The notes beneath the pieces were generated by a model. The model did no database searches and was not told where the DNA came from. It worked only from the letters and a program-made list of their open reading frames with translations. Shown here in pieces: positions 25,969-34,370 of a stretch of 64,000 nucleotides of DNA. Made by a program: the position numbers and the translations under genes. This DNA is from JARBAU01 sp040414675 (GTDB taxonomy: Archaea; Thermoproteota; Nitrososphaeria; Nitrososphaerales; Nitrososphaeraceae). The DNA lies in assembly GCA_040414675.1 (NCBI GenBank), contig JBEDUN010000031.1:1-64000 (forward strand), written 5' to 3'. Numbering within the stretch: position 1 is the stretch's first letter; each line of letters begins with the position of its first letter.

Positions 25969-27456
25969 ATGTTTGAAAAACTTAAGAAGGCTTTCTCCTC
26001 AGTCACTAGCAATATTTCGCAAAAGGAGATTACATCAAAAGATCTAGAGAATTCTCTTTCTCCAATCGAGCTCGATTTGCTTGAATGTGACGTTGCCCAA
26101 GAAGCTTTAGATGATATTTTCGGAAAGCTAAAAACGGAATTGTTGGGATTTAAGCTAGACAAGAGTCAGAGCTTGGAGGATTTGATCCGTTCAAGACTAC
26201 AGAGCAATATCTCACAAATGTTTGTTAGTTGTAAAACTATAGATCTAATACAAGAAATCCGAAATAAATCTGAGTCTAAGTCTGGTCCATTCGTAATTGT
26301 ATTCGTCGGAATAAATGGAAGTGGCAAGACTACAACGGTCGCGAAAATTGGAAATCGACTTCGAAGTAATGGCTTGTCTGTTGTTATGGCAGCAGGCGAT
26401 ACTCACCGATCAGGGGCAATTGAACAACTGTGTGCACATGGAGAGAGATTGTCATTAAAAGTGATTGCACAGCGATATGGAGCCGACCCCTCTGCAGTCG
26501 GAAGGGATGCCGTCGAATTTGCTAAAAAACATTTCGTAGATGTAGTACTTATTGATACTGCTGGAAGAATGCAGACTTCTAAAAATCTAATGGATGAAAT
26601 AAATAAAGTTGTTCGTGTTGTAAAGCCGGATATTAAATTGTTCGTGGGTGATTCATTGGCTGGGAATGACACAATAAATCAGGCGCGAGAATTTTATCAA
26701 TATACAAATTTTGATGCTGCGATCTTGACCAAGGCTGATGCAGATTCGAAGGGTGGCTCGGCAATTTCTATAGTATCTATCACATCAAAGCCAATTCTAT
26801 ATTTTGGTATCGGTCAAGGATATGATGACATTCTGCCATTCCGTTATGACCGATTCCTGAAGTCAATTTTTGAGGGCTATTCGCTAATTGGCGAACAAAG
26901 CTCCACTAATGAGGAACATACTAGGGAGCCGCTAATTGGACAGATTCACGCCGAAGAGACGAAAATTGATCGAGTATTTGAGGATAAATTGAGTTCTCAG
27001 AAGCCTTATGTGATGGATGAAGTCGAAGAATCGGTTTCATCTTTGCCAACAGACGGCACTTTGAAGTCGCAGAACTTTGATTCACCTTCCGATCAAGATT
27101 CTCTAATTGATCCTACAACCTCAACAAAGAGTCATGAATCATTGTCAAGGAATTTCGAGGATGATGTTGAACCTGGATCGGATTCTAAATCAAAGCCAAT
27201 GAAAACAGATCATGAAGGTCAGAAGATTGAGAAGAAAAAGGGAGTCTTCGGTGGTCTATTCTCGAGAAAGAAAAAAGTCAAGAAAGATAATGATAGTGTG
27301 GACATCAAAAGTAAAGAAAATGATCAGTCAACTAATACTGTGTCCTCTGCTAAGGATTTGAATAAGAATGGTGAAAGCGAACAAGAAAGCAAGGAACAGA
27401 AGGATCAGGAGCCTATATATCTTTCGGATGAGGACATTGAGGATCTCATTAAATAG
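25969..27456 (+). CDS. ftsY: signal recognition particle receptor FtsY with long C-terminal tail
   Basis: Residues 1-303 are a standard NG GTPase: P-loop GINGSGKT (114-121), DTHRSGAIEQ, DTAGRM (196-201), TKADADSKGG and the closing GIGQGYDDILPF. FtsY docks the SRP-ribosome complex at the membrane. The oddity is a 190-residue tail after the NG domain. It is acidic, Ser/Asp/Glu-rich and apparently disordered, with a basic amphipathic patch KKKGVFGGLFSRKKKVKK (422-439). In most organisms the acidic extension and membrane-binding patch are N-terminal to the NG domain. The tail is in one open frame with no lesion, and argF begins inside its last codons, so it is translated to the end. Confidence 0.95.
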   Translation: MFEKLKKAFSSVTSNISQKEITSKDLENSLSPIELDLLECDVAQEALDDIFGKLKTELLGFKLDKSQSLEDLIRSRLQSNISQMFVSCKTIDLIQEIRNKSESKSGPFVIVFVGINGSGKTTTVAKIGNRLRSNGLSVVMAAGDTHRSGAIEQLCAHGERLSLKVIAQRYGADPSAVGRDAVEFAKKHFVDVVLIDTAGRMQTSKNLMDEINKVVRVVKPDIKLFVGDSLAGNDTINQAREFYQYTNFDAAILTKADADSKGGSAISIVSITSKPILYFGIGQGYDDILPFRYDRFLKSIFEGYSLIGEQSSTNEEHTREPLIGQIHAEETKIDRVFEDKLSSQKPYVMDEVEESVSSLPTDGTLKSQNFDSPSDQDSLIDPTTSTKSHESLSRNFEDDVEPGSDSKSKPMKTDHEGQKIEKKKGVFGGLFSRKKKVKKDNDSVDIKSKENDQSTNTVSSAKDLNKNGESEQESKEQKDQEPIYLSDEDIEDLIK

Positions 27457-28378
27457 TAAGAATGTACTTAGTCTAAAGGATCTTACCGCAGTAGAAATAG
27501 GTTATATCTTGAAACTAGCTTCATCATTTAAGACTGACTTGCACACTAAAAAGTCTCAGCGCCACTTACCGGGATCCATTTTGGGAATGCTTTTTGAGAA
27601 ACCATCCACTCGAACAAGGATTAGTTTTGAAACAGGAATGTTCCAACTGGGCGGGAAACCCATTTACCTGGGTGTCAATGATATTCAGCTATCCAGAGGC
27701 GAATCTATAGAAGATACTGCTAGAACGTTGAGTCTATATGTTGATTGCATTGTTGCGAGAATTTATGACCACGATATTCTAGAAAAGCTTGCATTTTATG
27801 CTACAGTACCCGTCATAAACGGGCTTTCTAATTCTTTTCATCCATGTCAAATCCTTGCAGATCTGTTGACTATCTATGAACGTAAGAAGAAATTGAAAGG
27901 ATTAAAACTTGCTTGGATAGGTGATGGTAACAATGTATGTAATGATATGCTATTAGGCTGCTCGAAAGTCGGTATAAATATGACTGTTGCATGTCCAAAA
28001 GGCTATGAACCAGTGGGATATGTAATAGATTTAGCCAAGCAAGAGGGGAGACGAACGAATGCAGAAATTAATATTACTGACGATCCTAAATCCGCAGCTA
28101 ATTTCGCGGACATTATTGTAACTGATACGTTCATATCTATGGGAAAGGATGATGAGAAGCACAACAGAGATGCTGCATTCCTTCCGAATTATCAAGTTAA
28201 TTCTAACTTGATGTCTATGGCAAAAAAAGACTGTATATTCATGCACTGTCTTCCTGCAACCCGAGGCAAAGAAGTGACCTCTGACGTTATTGATGGAGAT
28301 GCCTCTGCCGTATGGGTTGAGGCAGAAAACCGATTGCATGTTCAGAAAGCACTGATGTATTTGTTGCTAAAGGATTGA
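27428..28378 (+). CDS. argF: ornithine carbamoyltransferase
   Basis: The carbamoyl-phosphate site EKPSTRTRISFE, the HPCQILAD loop, the ornithine-binding segment (GDGNNVCNDML) and the SMG/HCLPA loops (FISMGKDDE, MHCLPATRG) identify OTCase. It forms citrulline from ornithine and carbamoyl phosphate in arginine synthesis. The frame is open further up (to 27368), but the ATG at 27428 or the TTG at 27437 fits the family N terminus (NVLSLKDLTAVEI) better. Either start overlaps the ftsY end, suggesting coupled translation. Other arginine genes are not nearby. Confidence 0.9.
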   Translation: MRTLRISLNSKNVLSLKDLTAVEIGYILKLASSFKTDLHTKKSQRHLPGSILGMLFEKPSTRTRISFETGMFQLGGKPIYLGVNDIQLSRGESIEDTARTLSLYVDCIVARIYDHDILEKLAFYATVPVINGLSNSFHPCQILADLLTIYERKKKLKGLKLAWIGDGNNVCNDMLLGCSKVGINMTVACPKGYEPVGYVIDLAKQEGRRTNAEINITDDPKSAANFADIIVTDTFISMGKDDEKHNRDAAFLPNYQVNSNLMSMAKKDCIFMHCLPATRGKEVTSDVIDGDASAVWVEAENRLHVQKALMYLLLKD

Positions 28379-28645
28379 TTGCACTAATGTTCGCTTGGGT
28401 TGATGTTACAAAATTCATTTTATACTTGTTACTGCTCGCTCGAGTACAAATCCTGTGGTCATCTTTTTTAGAACTGTATTTAATTTAGTTACGCACCATG
28501 GCCGGCAGTCAAATATCATGTTAGAAATGAGATAATTAAATTTCTGTTTATTAAGCTTTGTACTTGAGATAGATCCTTGAATTGTAGAAATCATGTGCTT
28601 TAAAAGAAGGATTTAATACCTCTGAAACAGTACTTATGATTTAGT

Positions 28646-29020
28646 TTGGAGCAAAAGATGACTTCCGTAGAACAAATAATCAATGCTCTGTCGTCTCTAG
28701 AAACTGATTTGGATAATCTTAATTCAAAAGTCAACGATATGAAGAAACGAATTATAGCTTATTCAGCCACGGAAATAGAGAAGCAAAAGCAGAAGGTTAT
28801 CGTTATTGCAAACGAAGATGCCAAAGGACTTATCGATGTTGCTAGAAAAGAAGCTGAAAATGAATCTGCTATTATTATGGCTGAAACGGAAAAGATAACC
28901 TTAACCACCAAAAAAAATATTGATAGTTCACTGCCCAAAGCGGTAGAATTTGTAGTAAAAAAGATTTTGGGCCAAATCGATCAGACTGATAATCCTAGAA
29001 ATCGGAATATGTCGAGTTAG
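28646..29020 (+). CDS. coiled-coil protein resembling A-type ATPase peripheral-stalk subunit H
   Basis: 124 residues, almost entirely helical and charged. The pattern IANEDAKGLIDVARKEAENE followed by a C-terminal KAVEFVVKKILG resembles the stalk subunits (AhaH/VatH-like) of archaeal ATP synthases, which hold the stator. The ATG at 28658 (Met5) may be the true start rather than the TTG at 28646. No other ATPase subunit gene is nearby, so the assignment rests on composition and the C-terminal motif. Confidence 0.45.
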   Translation: MEQKMTSVEQIINALSSLETDLDNLNSKVNDMKKRIIAYSATEIEKQKQKVIVIANEDAKGLIDVARKEAENESAIIMAETEKITLTTKKNIDSSLPKAVEFVVKKILGQIDQTDNPRNRNMSS

Positions 29021-29148
29021 AATTATTGCATAGGTTTAGTTCTTGCCTCTTTGTGTTTGATCTCTAAATATTCTGCAAAGTTAGTCGTGCCCTACGCGAG
29101 TCGAATGGCGAAAATATAGTTGAACGAATATAATAGAGATTCAAAAAG

Positions 29149-29159
29149 TTTAATAATAA
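29149..29159 (+). promoter_or_regulatory. TATA-like box ahead of the RuvC-like gene
   Basis: TTTAATAATAA is centred near 29154, which predicts a transcription start near 29180. That is just where the open frame begins (ATT at 29172) and almost 100 bases before the first conventional start codon. Confidence 0.35.
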
Positions 29160-29270
29160 TCTGATTTGTGAATTGACATAGATGAAACGCCCCTAGATAG
29201 ATTCGGGTCAAGAAAAACTGTTGCTGTTGCCACTGTTTATGGTCGTTCATATTTTAAAATAGTTAATGCG

Positions 29271-29825
29271 TTGAAACTGATGGATTTAGACTACGAATCA
29301 CTATCGCCAGAACAGGCTGATTTATCAGATACTAGATTAGTAATAACAACCAAGGATGAATCTGGAATAATACATACCAAGAATGTCATTCTTGATACGG
29401 AATTGAACCAAACTCCCGTACTATCGAAAGCAAAGATACTAAGAGCAATTATGGGACAAACTCTAGATGATAGCCTCGTTATTGGAGTTGATCCTGGATA
29501 TCGGATTGGTATATCCATCCTTTACTTTCACAATGAAATTGAAAGCTTTGTCCAACATTCTCCTGAGTCTGCCATCGAAATAATTTCTGTGATTGTAACT
29601 GGAATTAGGTCGCGAAAAAAGTTGATAAGGATAGGTGATGGTGATACTACAATATGTAACCAAATTGCGATATCCCTTAAAGCAAAATTCAAAGATTCAG
29701 TAGACATCGAGATTGTTGATGAATACGGAACATCTATGCGACATAAAGTTTATTCAAATAGAAGAGGTTTAAGGGATTGTTCATCTGCAAGGATGATTGC
29801 ATTTAGGAGAGGCAAATTACTTTGA
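29271..29825 (+). CDS. RNase H/RuvC-fold hypothetical protein (start uncertain)
   Basis: The central VIGVDPGYRIGISILYF is the first strand of an RNase H/RuvC-like fold with its first catalytic aspartate. A second segment (IRIGDGDTTICNQIAIS) and a closing basic helix (SARMIAFRRGKLL) follow. The first usual start codon is the TTG at 29271, but the frame is open and protein-like 33 codons further up (RKTVAVATVYGRSYFKIVNA), back to an ATT at 29172 after a TGA. The true N terminus is thus probably in that part, read from a noncanonical codon or after an undetected indel. Function unknown. Confidence 0.6.
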   Translation: MKLMDLDYESLSPEQADLSDTRLVITTKDESGIIHTKNVILDTELNQTPVLSKAKILRAIMGQTLDDSLVIGVDPGYRIGISILYFHNEIESFVQHSPESAIEIISVIVTGIRSRKKLIRIGDGDTTICNQIAISLKAKFKDSVDIEIVDEYGTSMRHKVYSNRRGLRDCSSARMIAFRRGKLL

Positions 29826-30465
29826 TTTATAAATATGCAAAGAAATTTCTAGGAAGCTGCTCGCACAACTAGTACAAGATATTTGGCGAGAATTTTGCAT
29901 CTACACTAAAGTTGACTTCAGTCTATTGAAAATAATATGGATCCATCTTTGTTATGTTGGAAAGCCTTATGGTTCTTTAAAAACAAAAAAGAGTCATTTT
30001 ATTTTACATCTATCATCTCATTAAACCAGTTCCAAATGAATTTAAATACTATAGTCAAGATAATTGTATAAGTCCATATTTTACACTGGAATCTTTAAAT
30101 GATCTGTAAGGACCTATGCTTACGTCACGAGGCACAAAAACCTAAGGTTCGGACAGATATGCTATTGGGAAAAAGCGGCGCTATCTCTGTGAGATATTTC
30201 TAATTTGAAATTATTGTGGTGTCCGCGTTGTGGATATCATTTAAGAATCAAGCCAAGCGATTTGAAATATAATGCCAAGCTAAGGGCTAGAAGAAATGCT
30301 CAGCCAAAACTAACAAGAGCTGCAATTGTCCGCGACCAAAATGATATGCGATAGTGAGGAGCCAATATTCTAAATTTGCTATCTATTTCCTCCATAGCGA
30401 TACCGATGGCCATATTTAGTGAATTATAGTATTACAAAAATAGCGACATGTTAATCTGAGATGTA
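29826..30465. other. intergenic stretch containing one microprotein gene
   Basis: Apart from the small zinc-ribbon frame at 30205-30354 and promoter-like AT-rich sequence before the UbiD gene, nothing is evident. Confidence 0.5.
30205..30354 (+). CDS. 49-residue CPxCG microprotein
   Basis: TTG-started frame whose product begins MKLLWCPRCGYHLRIKPSDL and ends in a basic arginine/lysine-rich helix (KLRARRNAQPKLTR). The single CPRCG knuckle plus a basic tail is typical of archaeal single-zinc-finger microproteins, which often act as partners of nucleic-acid machines. One knuckle alone cannot hold a zinc ion fully, so dimerization or a partner would be needed. Confidence 0.55.
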   Translation: MKLLWCPRCGYHLRIKPSDLKYNAKLRARRNAQPKLTRAAIVRDQNDMR

Positions 30466-31851
30466 TTGAGTACAATGAAGGATATGCGCCGATACACATC
30501 CCGTTCATACGACCTACGTGGTTTTCTGCAGTTGCTCGAAGAAAATAAGGAACTAACCCTGATTCAGAAACCGGTTAGTCCAAAATTCGAAATTCCAGCT
30601 ATTGTTAGCAAGTTTGAGAGAAAACAGGCGCTTCTATTCAATGACGTCAGGAACAGCAAGTTTAGTGTAGTGTGCAATATTTTGGGTACAAGAGAAAGAT
30701 TTTCGATTGCAATAGGATCTAATAAGAAGTCCATTCATCCACGTATTGCCTATGCAATAACTTCGCGCTGTGCACCTAACAAATTCTTAGGCCCTGCTCC
30801 ATACAACCAAAACACGGCAAATGATTTGCATGTTCTGCCTATAATCACTCATTTCGAAAAAGACGCTGGACCTTATATCACATCCTCGATTGTCTTCGCG
30901 AAGGACCAAGAAAGTGGTAGCCAGAATTCCTCTACACATCGATTGCTAAAATTAGATGACAAACACTTAGTGATCAGAATGGTCGAAGGGAGACATCTTC
31001 ATAATTGCTTTACATATGCAAAAGAACATGGAGAGGATTTAAAAGTTGCGATAGCAATAGGCGTACATCCTTCAATAAGTATAGCAGCAGCATATCAGGC
31101 AGCTTATGGCGTCGATGAAATGTTGATTGCGAATTCCTTGCTCGATAACCAACTGACTCTAAGCAAACTAGACTATTCTGGTCTATTTGTTCCCACTTAT
31201 AGTGAAATTATCCTAGAAGGGCGCATTGTGAAAGATCATACTCATGAAGAATGGATGGTAGAGATGTTAAGAACATATGACCACAAACGACAACAACCTA
31301 TCTTCGAACTCGAAAAAATTCGATTCAGAAATAACCCAATTTTTCACGACATATTGCCTGGATTTGCAGAACACAGATTGTTGATGGGCATGCCTGTTGA
31401 AGCAAAGCTCTTGGAAGACGTTAGAAATACACTTCCTAATACAATATCCGTACACCTACCCGAGGGTGGTAGCAGCTGGTTATCTGCAGTGATTCAGATC
31501 AAAAAGCAATTCGAAGGTGAACCAAAAAACGCTATACTATCCGCATTTTCCTCTCATCGCTCACTAAAGGTAGCTATTGTGGTAGATGACGATATTGATC
31601 CAACAAATCCAGTTGCAGTCGAATATGCCATATCTACGAGATGTCAGGCAGACAAAGATTTACTAATAATTCCAAATGCTAAAGGATCTAGTCTAGATCC
31701 GTCCAGCGATCAAAATAATTTGCTTACTGCAAAGCTAGGTATTGATGCAACTGCAACTCTTCTAAAGGAGAAGGAGAGATTTGAGATTGCAAAAATCCCA
31801 GGAGAATCTACGATAAACCTCTCGAATTACATTTCCGACGGAGATGTGTAG
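30466..31851 (+). CDS. UbiD-family decarboxylase
   Basis: 461 residues matching UbiD throughout. The N-terminal domain has FEIPAIVSKF and the central prFMN-binding part carries HRLLKLDDKHLVIRMVEGRH and AIAIGVHPSISIAAAYQ. The C-terminal part has VVDDDIDPTNPVAVEYAIST. UbiD enzymes reversibly decarboxylate unsaturated acids with prenylated FMN made by UbiX. In archaea one well-known member is the anhydromevalonate phosphate decarboxylase of the modified mevalonate pathway, a plausible role for an archaeon that needs isoprenoid lipids. This cannot be separated from other UbiD roles by sequence reading alone. Monocistronic. Confidence 0.85.
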   Translation: MSTMKDMRRYTSRSYDLRGFLQLLEENKELTLIQKPVSPKFEIPAIVSKFERKQALLFNDVRNSKFSVVCNILGTRERFSIAIGSNKKSIHPRIAYAITSRCAPNKFLGPAPYNQNTANDLHVLPIITHFEKDAGPYITSSIVFAKDQESGSQNSSTHRLLKLDDKHLVIRMVEGRHLHNCFTYAKEHGEDLKVAIAIGVHPSISIAAAYQAAYGVDEMLIANSLLDNQLTLSKLDYSGLFVPTYSEIILEGRIVKDHTHEEWMVEMLRTYDHKRQQPIFELEKIRFRNNPIFHDILPGFAEHRLLMGMPVEAKLLEDVRNTLPNTISVHLPEGGSSWLSAVIQIKKQFEGEPKNAILSAFSSHRSLKVAIVVDDDIDPTNPVAVEYAISTRCQADKDLLIIPNAKGSSLDPSSDQNNLLTAKLGIDATATLLKEKERFEIAKIPGESTINLSNYISDGDV

Positions 31852-32482
31852 AAACAGCCTAAGAATTGACCCAACTAGAAACGTCATAATATTCTAAGAA
31901 CCAATTAATCCTCTTGTATTTCAGTACCAAATTGTCAACCGATTCCACAGAATGGTCATTATAGTTAATTAATATTACAAACCACTTTATTGAATCTGAA
32001 ATTTTCAGTTTCCATTAATTGAGGATTGCTCATTAATTCCTCTCCGTGACACTACAATTGAAGTTAGTACAATCTGCACAACAAGATTCAGACAATCGCT
32101 AGATTTTCATATAACTAGAGCCTCGAAGCATAGGTACTAACTCTGGCAATAGTGCGTAAGATGCAAATATACTATCCATTGAAACTTTTTCCTAAACCGG
32201 ATGCTGTTAAATATTAAATCTAGTGTCCAACAGTGAATAGTAGTGAGCTTTGGACTTTGAATCCTGTTCAGTATACATATAATCTTGATCACACAACGTA
32301 ATAGATGTTTGATATTTCAATTTTATCTAATTCATCGAACTTGCACTTTCCCCTCTTACAATCAAGCTCAATTAAACATAGTTTAATGCTACAAATCTTG
32401 TTGCCATCTGTAATGATTGGTTACTTCCTTTTCAGGAACACATAAATGCAATTAGTAACGGCAAGGGTAGTGATATACCCCA
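31852..32482. other. intergenic stretch without recognisable gene
   Basis: 630 bases of AT-rich, stop-dense sequence in both orientations. I see no RNA gene or repeat. Confidence 0.5.
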
Positions 32483-33058
32483 TTGAATGACCGATTTATC
32501 GATGGAAATGTCATAGTGCTTTACGCACTGTATAAATCTTCATCGACTCAAGAGGGATTGCCTGACTATATTCTCAGAAGAGTACGAATGTGTCTCGAAG
32601 TATACCGGATTATAATGAGATCAAAGCCAGACAAGAACAAGACTGCTGTCTATATAGTAACGAATTTGGATTCAATTCGAAATATTAAAGATGAATTGCT
32701 GAAGGCGGGAATCGGAGAAGACTCGATAATGACTGATACCAATTCGAAGAATTTACGACAGACATGTGATGGCATTAATAGATTTATTAAATACAGACTC
32801 AATCCCCCAAAGATATATTTTGTCGGATCTGCTTGGCAGAGAGAATCCTTCGATTCCATAGTTCCAATTAAGCTCAAGGGATATATTGTCCAGTTTGAAG
32901 GAGCGCTAGACAGTAGATCTGTTGTGGAAATTGATACCGAAAACGCATTGGATGCACCAAAGAAGGGAATTCAGTTTTATAAGAAACAAGCGAAAGAGAA
33001 AGCTGCAAATTTACTTTTAAACATCTTATTTCAGAACAACAGGAACTCTGGGCATTAA
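32483..33058 (+). CDS. hypothetical protein, possibly YdcF/DUF218-like
   Basis: 191 residues from a TTG. An alpha/beta pattern begins VIVLYALYKSS and continues YIVTNLDSIRNIKDELLKAG, DTNSKNLRQTCDGINRFI and PKIYFVGSAWQRESF. This resembles the DUF218/YdcF fold, in which an acid before a Ser/Asn-rich helix contacts a nucleotide-like ligand. The resemblance is loose, and the usual active-site acids are not all obvious. The C terminus is a basic amphipathic helix. It lies directly before tRNA-Gly on the same strand. Confidence 0.4.
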   Translation: MNDRFIDGNVIVLYALYKSSSTQEGLPDYILRRVRMCLEVYRIIMRSKPDKNKTAVYIVTNLDSIRNIKDELLKAGIGEDSIMTDTNSKNLRQTCDGINRFIKYRLNPPKIYFVGSAWQRESFDSIVPIKLKGYIVQFEGALDSRSVVEIDTENALDAPKKGIQFYKKQAKEKAANLLLNILFQNNRNSGH

Positions 33059-33096
33059 GATTTAATACCAACTAAGTTTCTGGAGAATTATAGAGT

Positions 33097-33217
33097 GCGG
33101 TCATCGTCTAGTTTGGTTAGGACACTGGCCTTCCAGGTGTTTAATGGACACGAGGTAAGCCCGTAACCCGGGACTTTGCAATAAGACAAAGCGGGAATTC
33201 AAATCCCGGTGACCGCA
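33097..33217 (+). tRNA. tRNA-Gly(TCC) with two introns
   Basis: The acceptor pairs GCGGTCA with TGACCGC, and the D-arm is GTCT...GGAC. The anticodon arm is CTGGC-CTTCCA, then an intron after position 37. Intron 1 (33136-33157, 22 nt) has a perfect bulge-helix-bulge: bulges CA^G and TA^A, inner helix CTTC/GAGG, outer helix GTGT/ACAC. Intron 2 (33173-33197, 25 nt) lies between positions 53 and 54 of the T-arm. Its bulges are GG^A and AA^T, its inner helix CCCG/CGGG and its outer helix CTTTG/CAAAG. Removing it restores the canonical T-arm CCGGG-TTCAAAT-CCCGG. One T-C mismatch remains in the anticodon stem (28-42). Confidence 0.9.
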
Positions 33218-33688
33218 TTCATATTCTCGATCGGTCTCAGACCACGTTACTTATGCTACACCACTTCTATATTGAAAAATTTACATATCCAAGTTGAAAA
33301 ATAGCTAAAGTCGGAGCACGTCAAATAGTGATAGGTCAGAATTCTAGATGTTTCTCGAAGTTGATGTATCTTTCAAGAAATCACAGATCTTATTACTATT
33401 GGTCAAGAGAGAATGTCAGAATGTGTGTGTACTTTCCTTTGATACTGTAGAAATCATATTTTCATATTCCTCGTGATGCTGGGCTGCATCTTGGAACTCT
33501 TGTTATTTACTCAATGAGTAGGTATACTCTAGCAGTTAGTTAACAACTAGGATACAAGTCTAAGTGATAAGATTGGCCAGAAATTTCGAAAATCTTAACC
33601 TTCCTTAATGAAGGCAAAAACATTGATATTGTTTAGACAATCTGGAACTTCATGTGGATATCGTTACAATCGTCATAAGTGATTACTG
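33218..33688. other. intergenic region between tRNA-Gly and trm56
   Basis: Nothing convincing beyond the promoter region of trm56. Confidence 0.5.
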
Positions 33689-34237
33689 ATGGAAATAGCT
33701 ACCCTGAGAATTGGCCATAGACTAGTTCGTGATGACCGTGTAACTACGCATTCCGCTTTGGTAGCAAGAGCTTTTGGTTGCAGCAAGATCTACATGTCAG
33801 ATGTGGATGAATCTATAATTAAGACAGTTGAGAAAGTTGCAACTAACTGGGGTCGATCCGATTTTCTAATTGAGATATGTGACGATTGGAAGGAGATAGT
33901 AAGAATGTGGAAAAAAGACGGCGCAAAGATTATTCACCTGACCATGTACGGAATGAACGTTGATAAAATGATCGAATCCCTCAGAACTGAAGCCAAAATT
34001 CTCGTCATTATTGGCGCAAAAAAAGTGCCAAGAGAACTTTTCGAAATTGCAGATATGAACATTGCTATTGGTAATCAACCTCATTCAGAAATCGCTGCCT
34101 TGGCTGTATTTTTGGATAGAGTTTTTAGTGGTAATGAGCTAAAAAAGGGATTCGGGATGGCTAATTATAAAATCATCCCTGATTTAAGGGGGAAAAGTGT
34201 TGAATACAAATCAGATCGTAATAAGTCGATCATATAA
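33689..34237 (+). CDS. trm56: tRNA (cytidine(56)-2'-O)-methyltransferase
   Basis: 182 residues of the archaeal SPOUT enzyme aTrm56, which 2'-O-methylates C56 in the T-loop. The signature segments are LRIGHRLVRDDRVTTHSALV, ARAFGCSKIYMS, IIGAKKVPRELFEIADMNIA and IGNQPHSEIAALAVFLDRVF, the last forming the SAM-binding trefoil knot. Length is normal. It follows the two-intron tRNA-Gly, whose second intron lies three bases from C56. C56 could not be recognised normally before that intron is spliced, but the adjacency may be chance. Confidence 0.9.
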   Translation: MEIATLRIGHRLVRDDRVTTHSALVARAFGCSKIYMSDVDESIIKTVEKVATNWGRSDFLIEICDDWKEIVRMWKKDGAKIIHLTMYGMNVDKMIESLRTEAKILVIIGAKKVPRELFEIADMNIAIGNQPHSEIAALAVFLDRVFSGNELKKGFGMANYKIIPDLRGKSVEYKSDRNKSII

Positions 34238-34370
34238 TTATTATTTTGCAAACAGTATTAGATTTCCTGCTATTTACAAGCTATGTGATTTAACCAATAA
34301 CCGATCAGGTTTAGGCTTGTAATCAATCAGAATAATCTGACGCTTCAGAGAAAGCCTTTAAGTATTGTAG

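Noticed and set aside
33188..33209. Reading the tRNA-Gly T-arm from the second CGGGA copy with only one intron
   Set aside because: This gives a shifted T-loop and leaves no 3' anticodon stem. The two-intron model gives canonical arms and perfect splice motifs.
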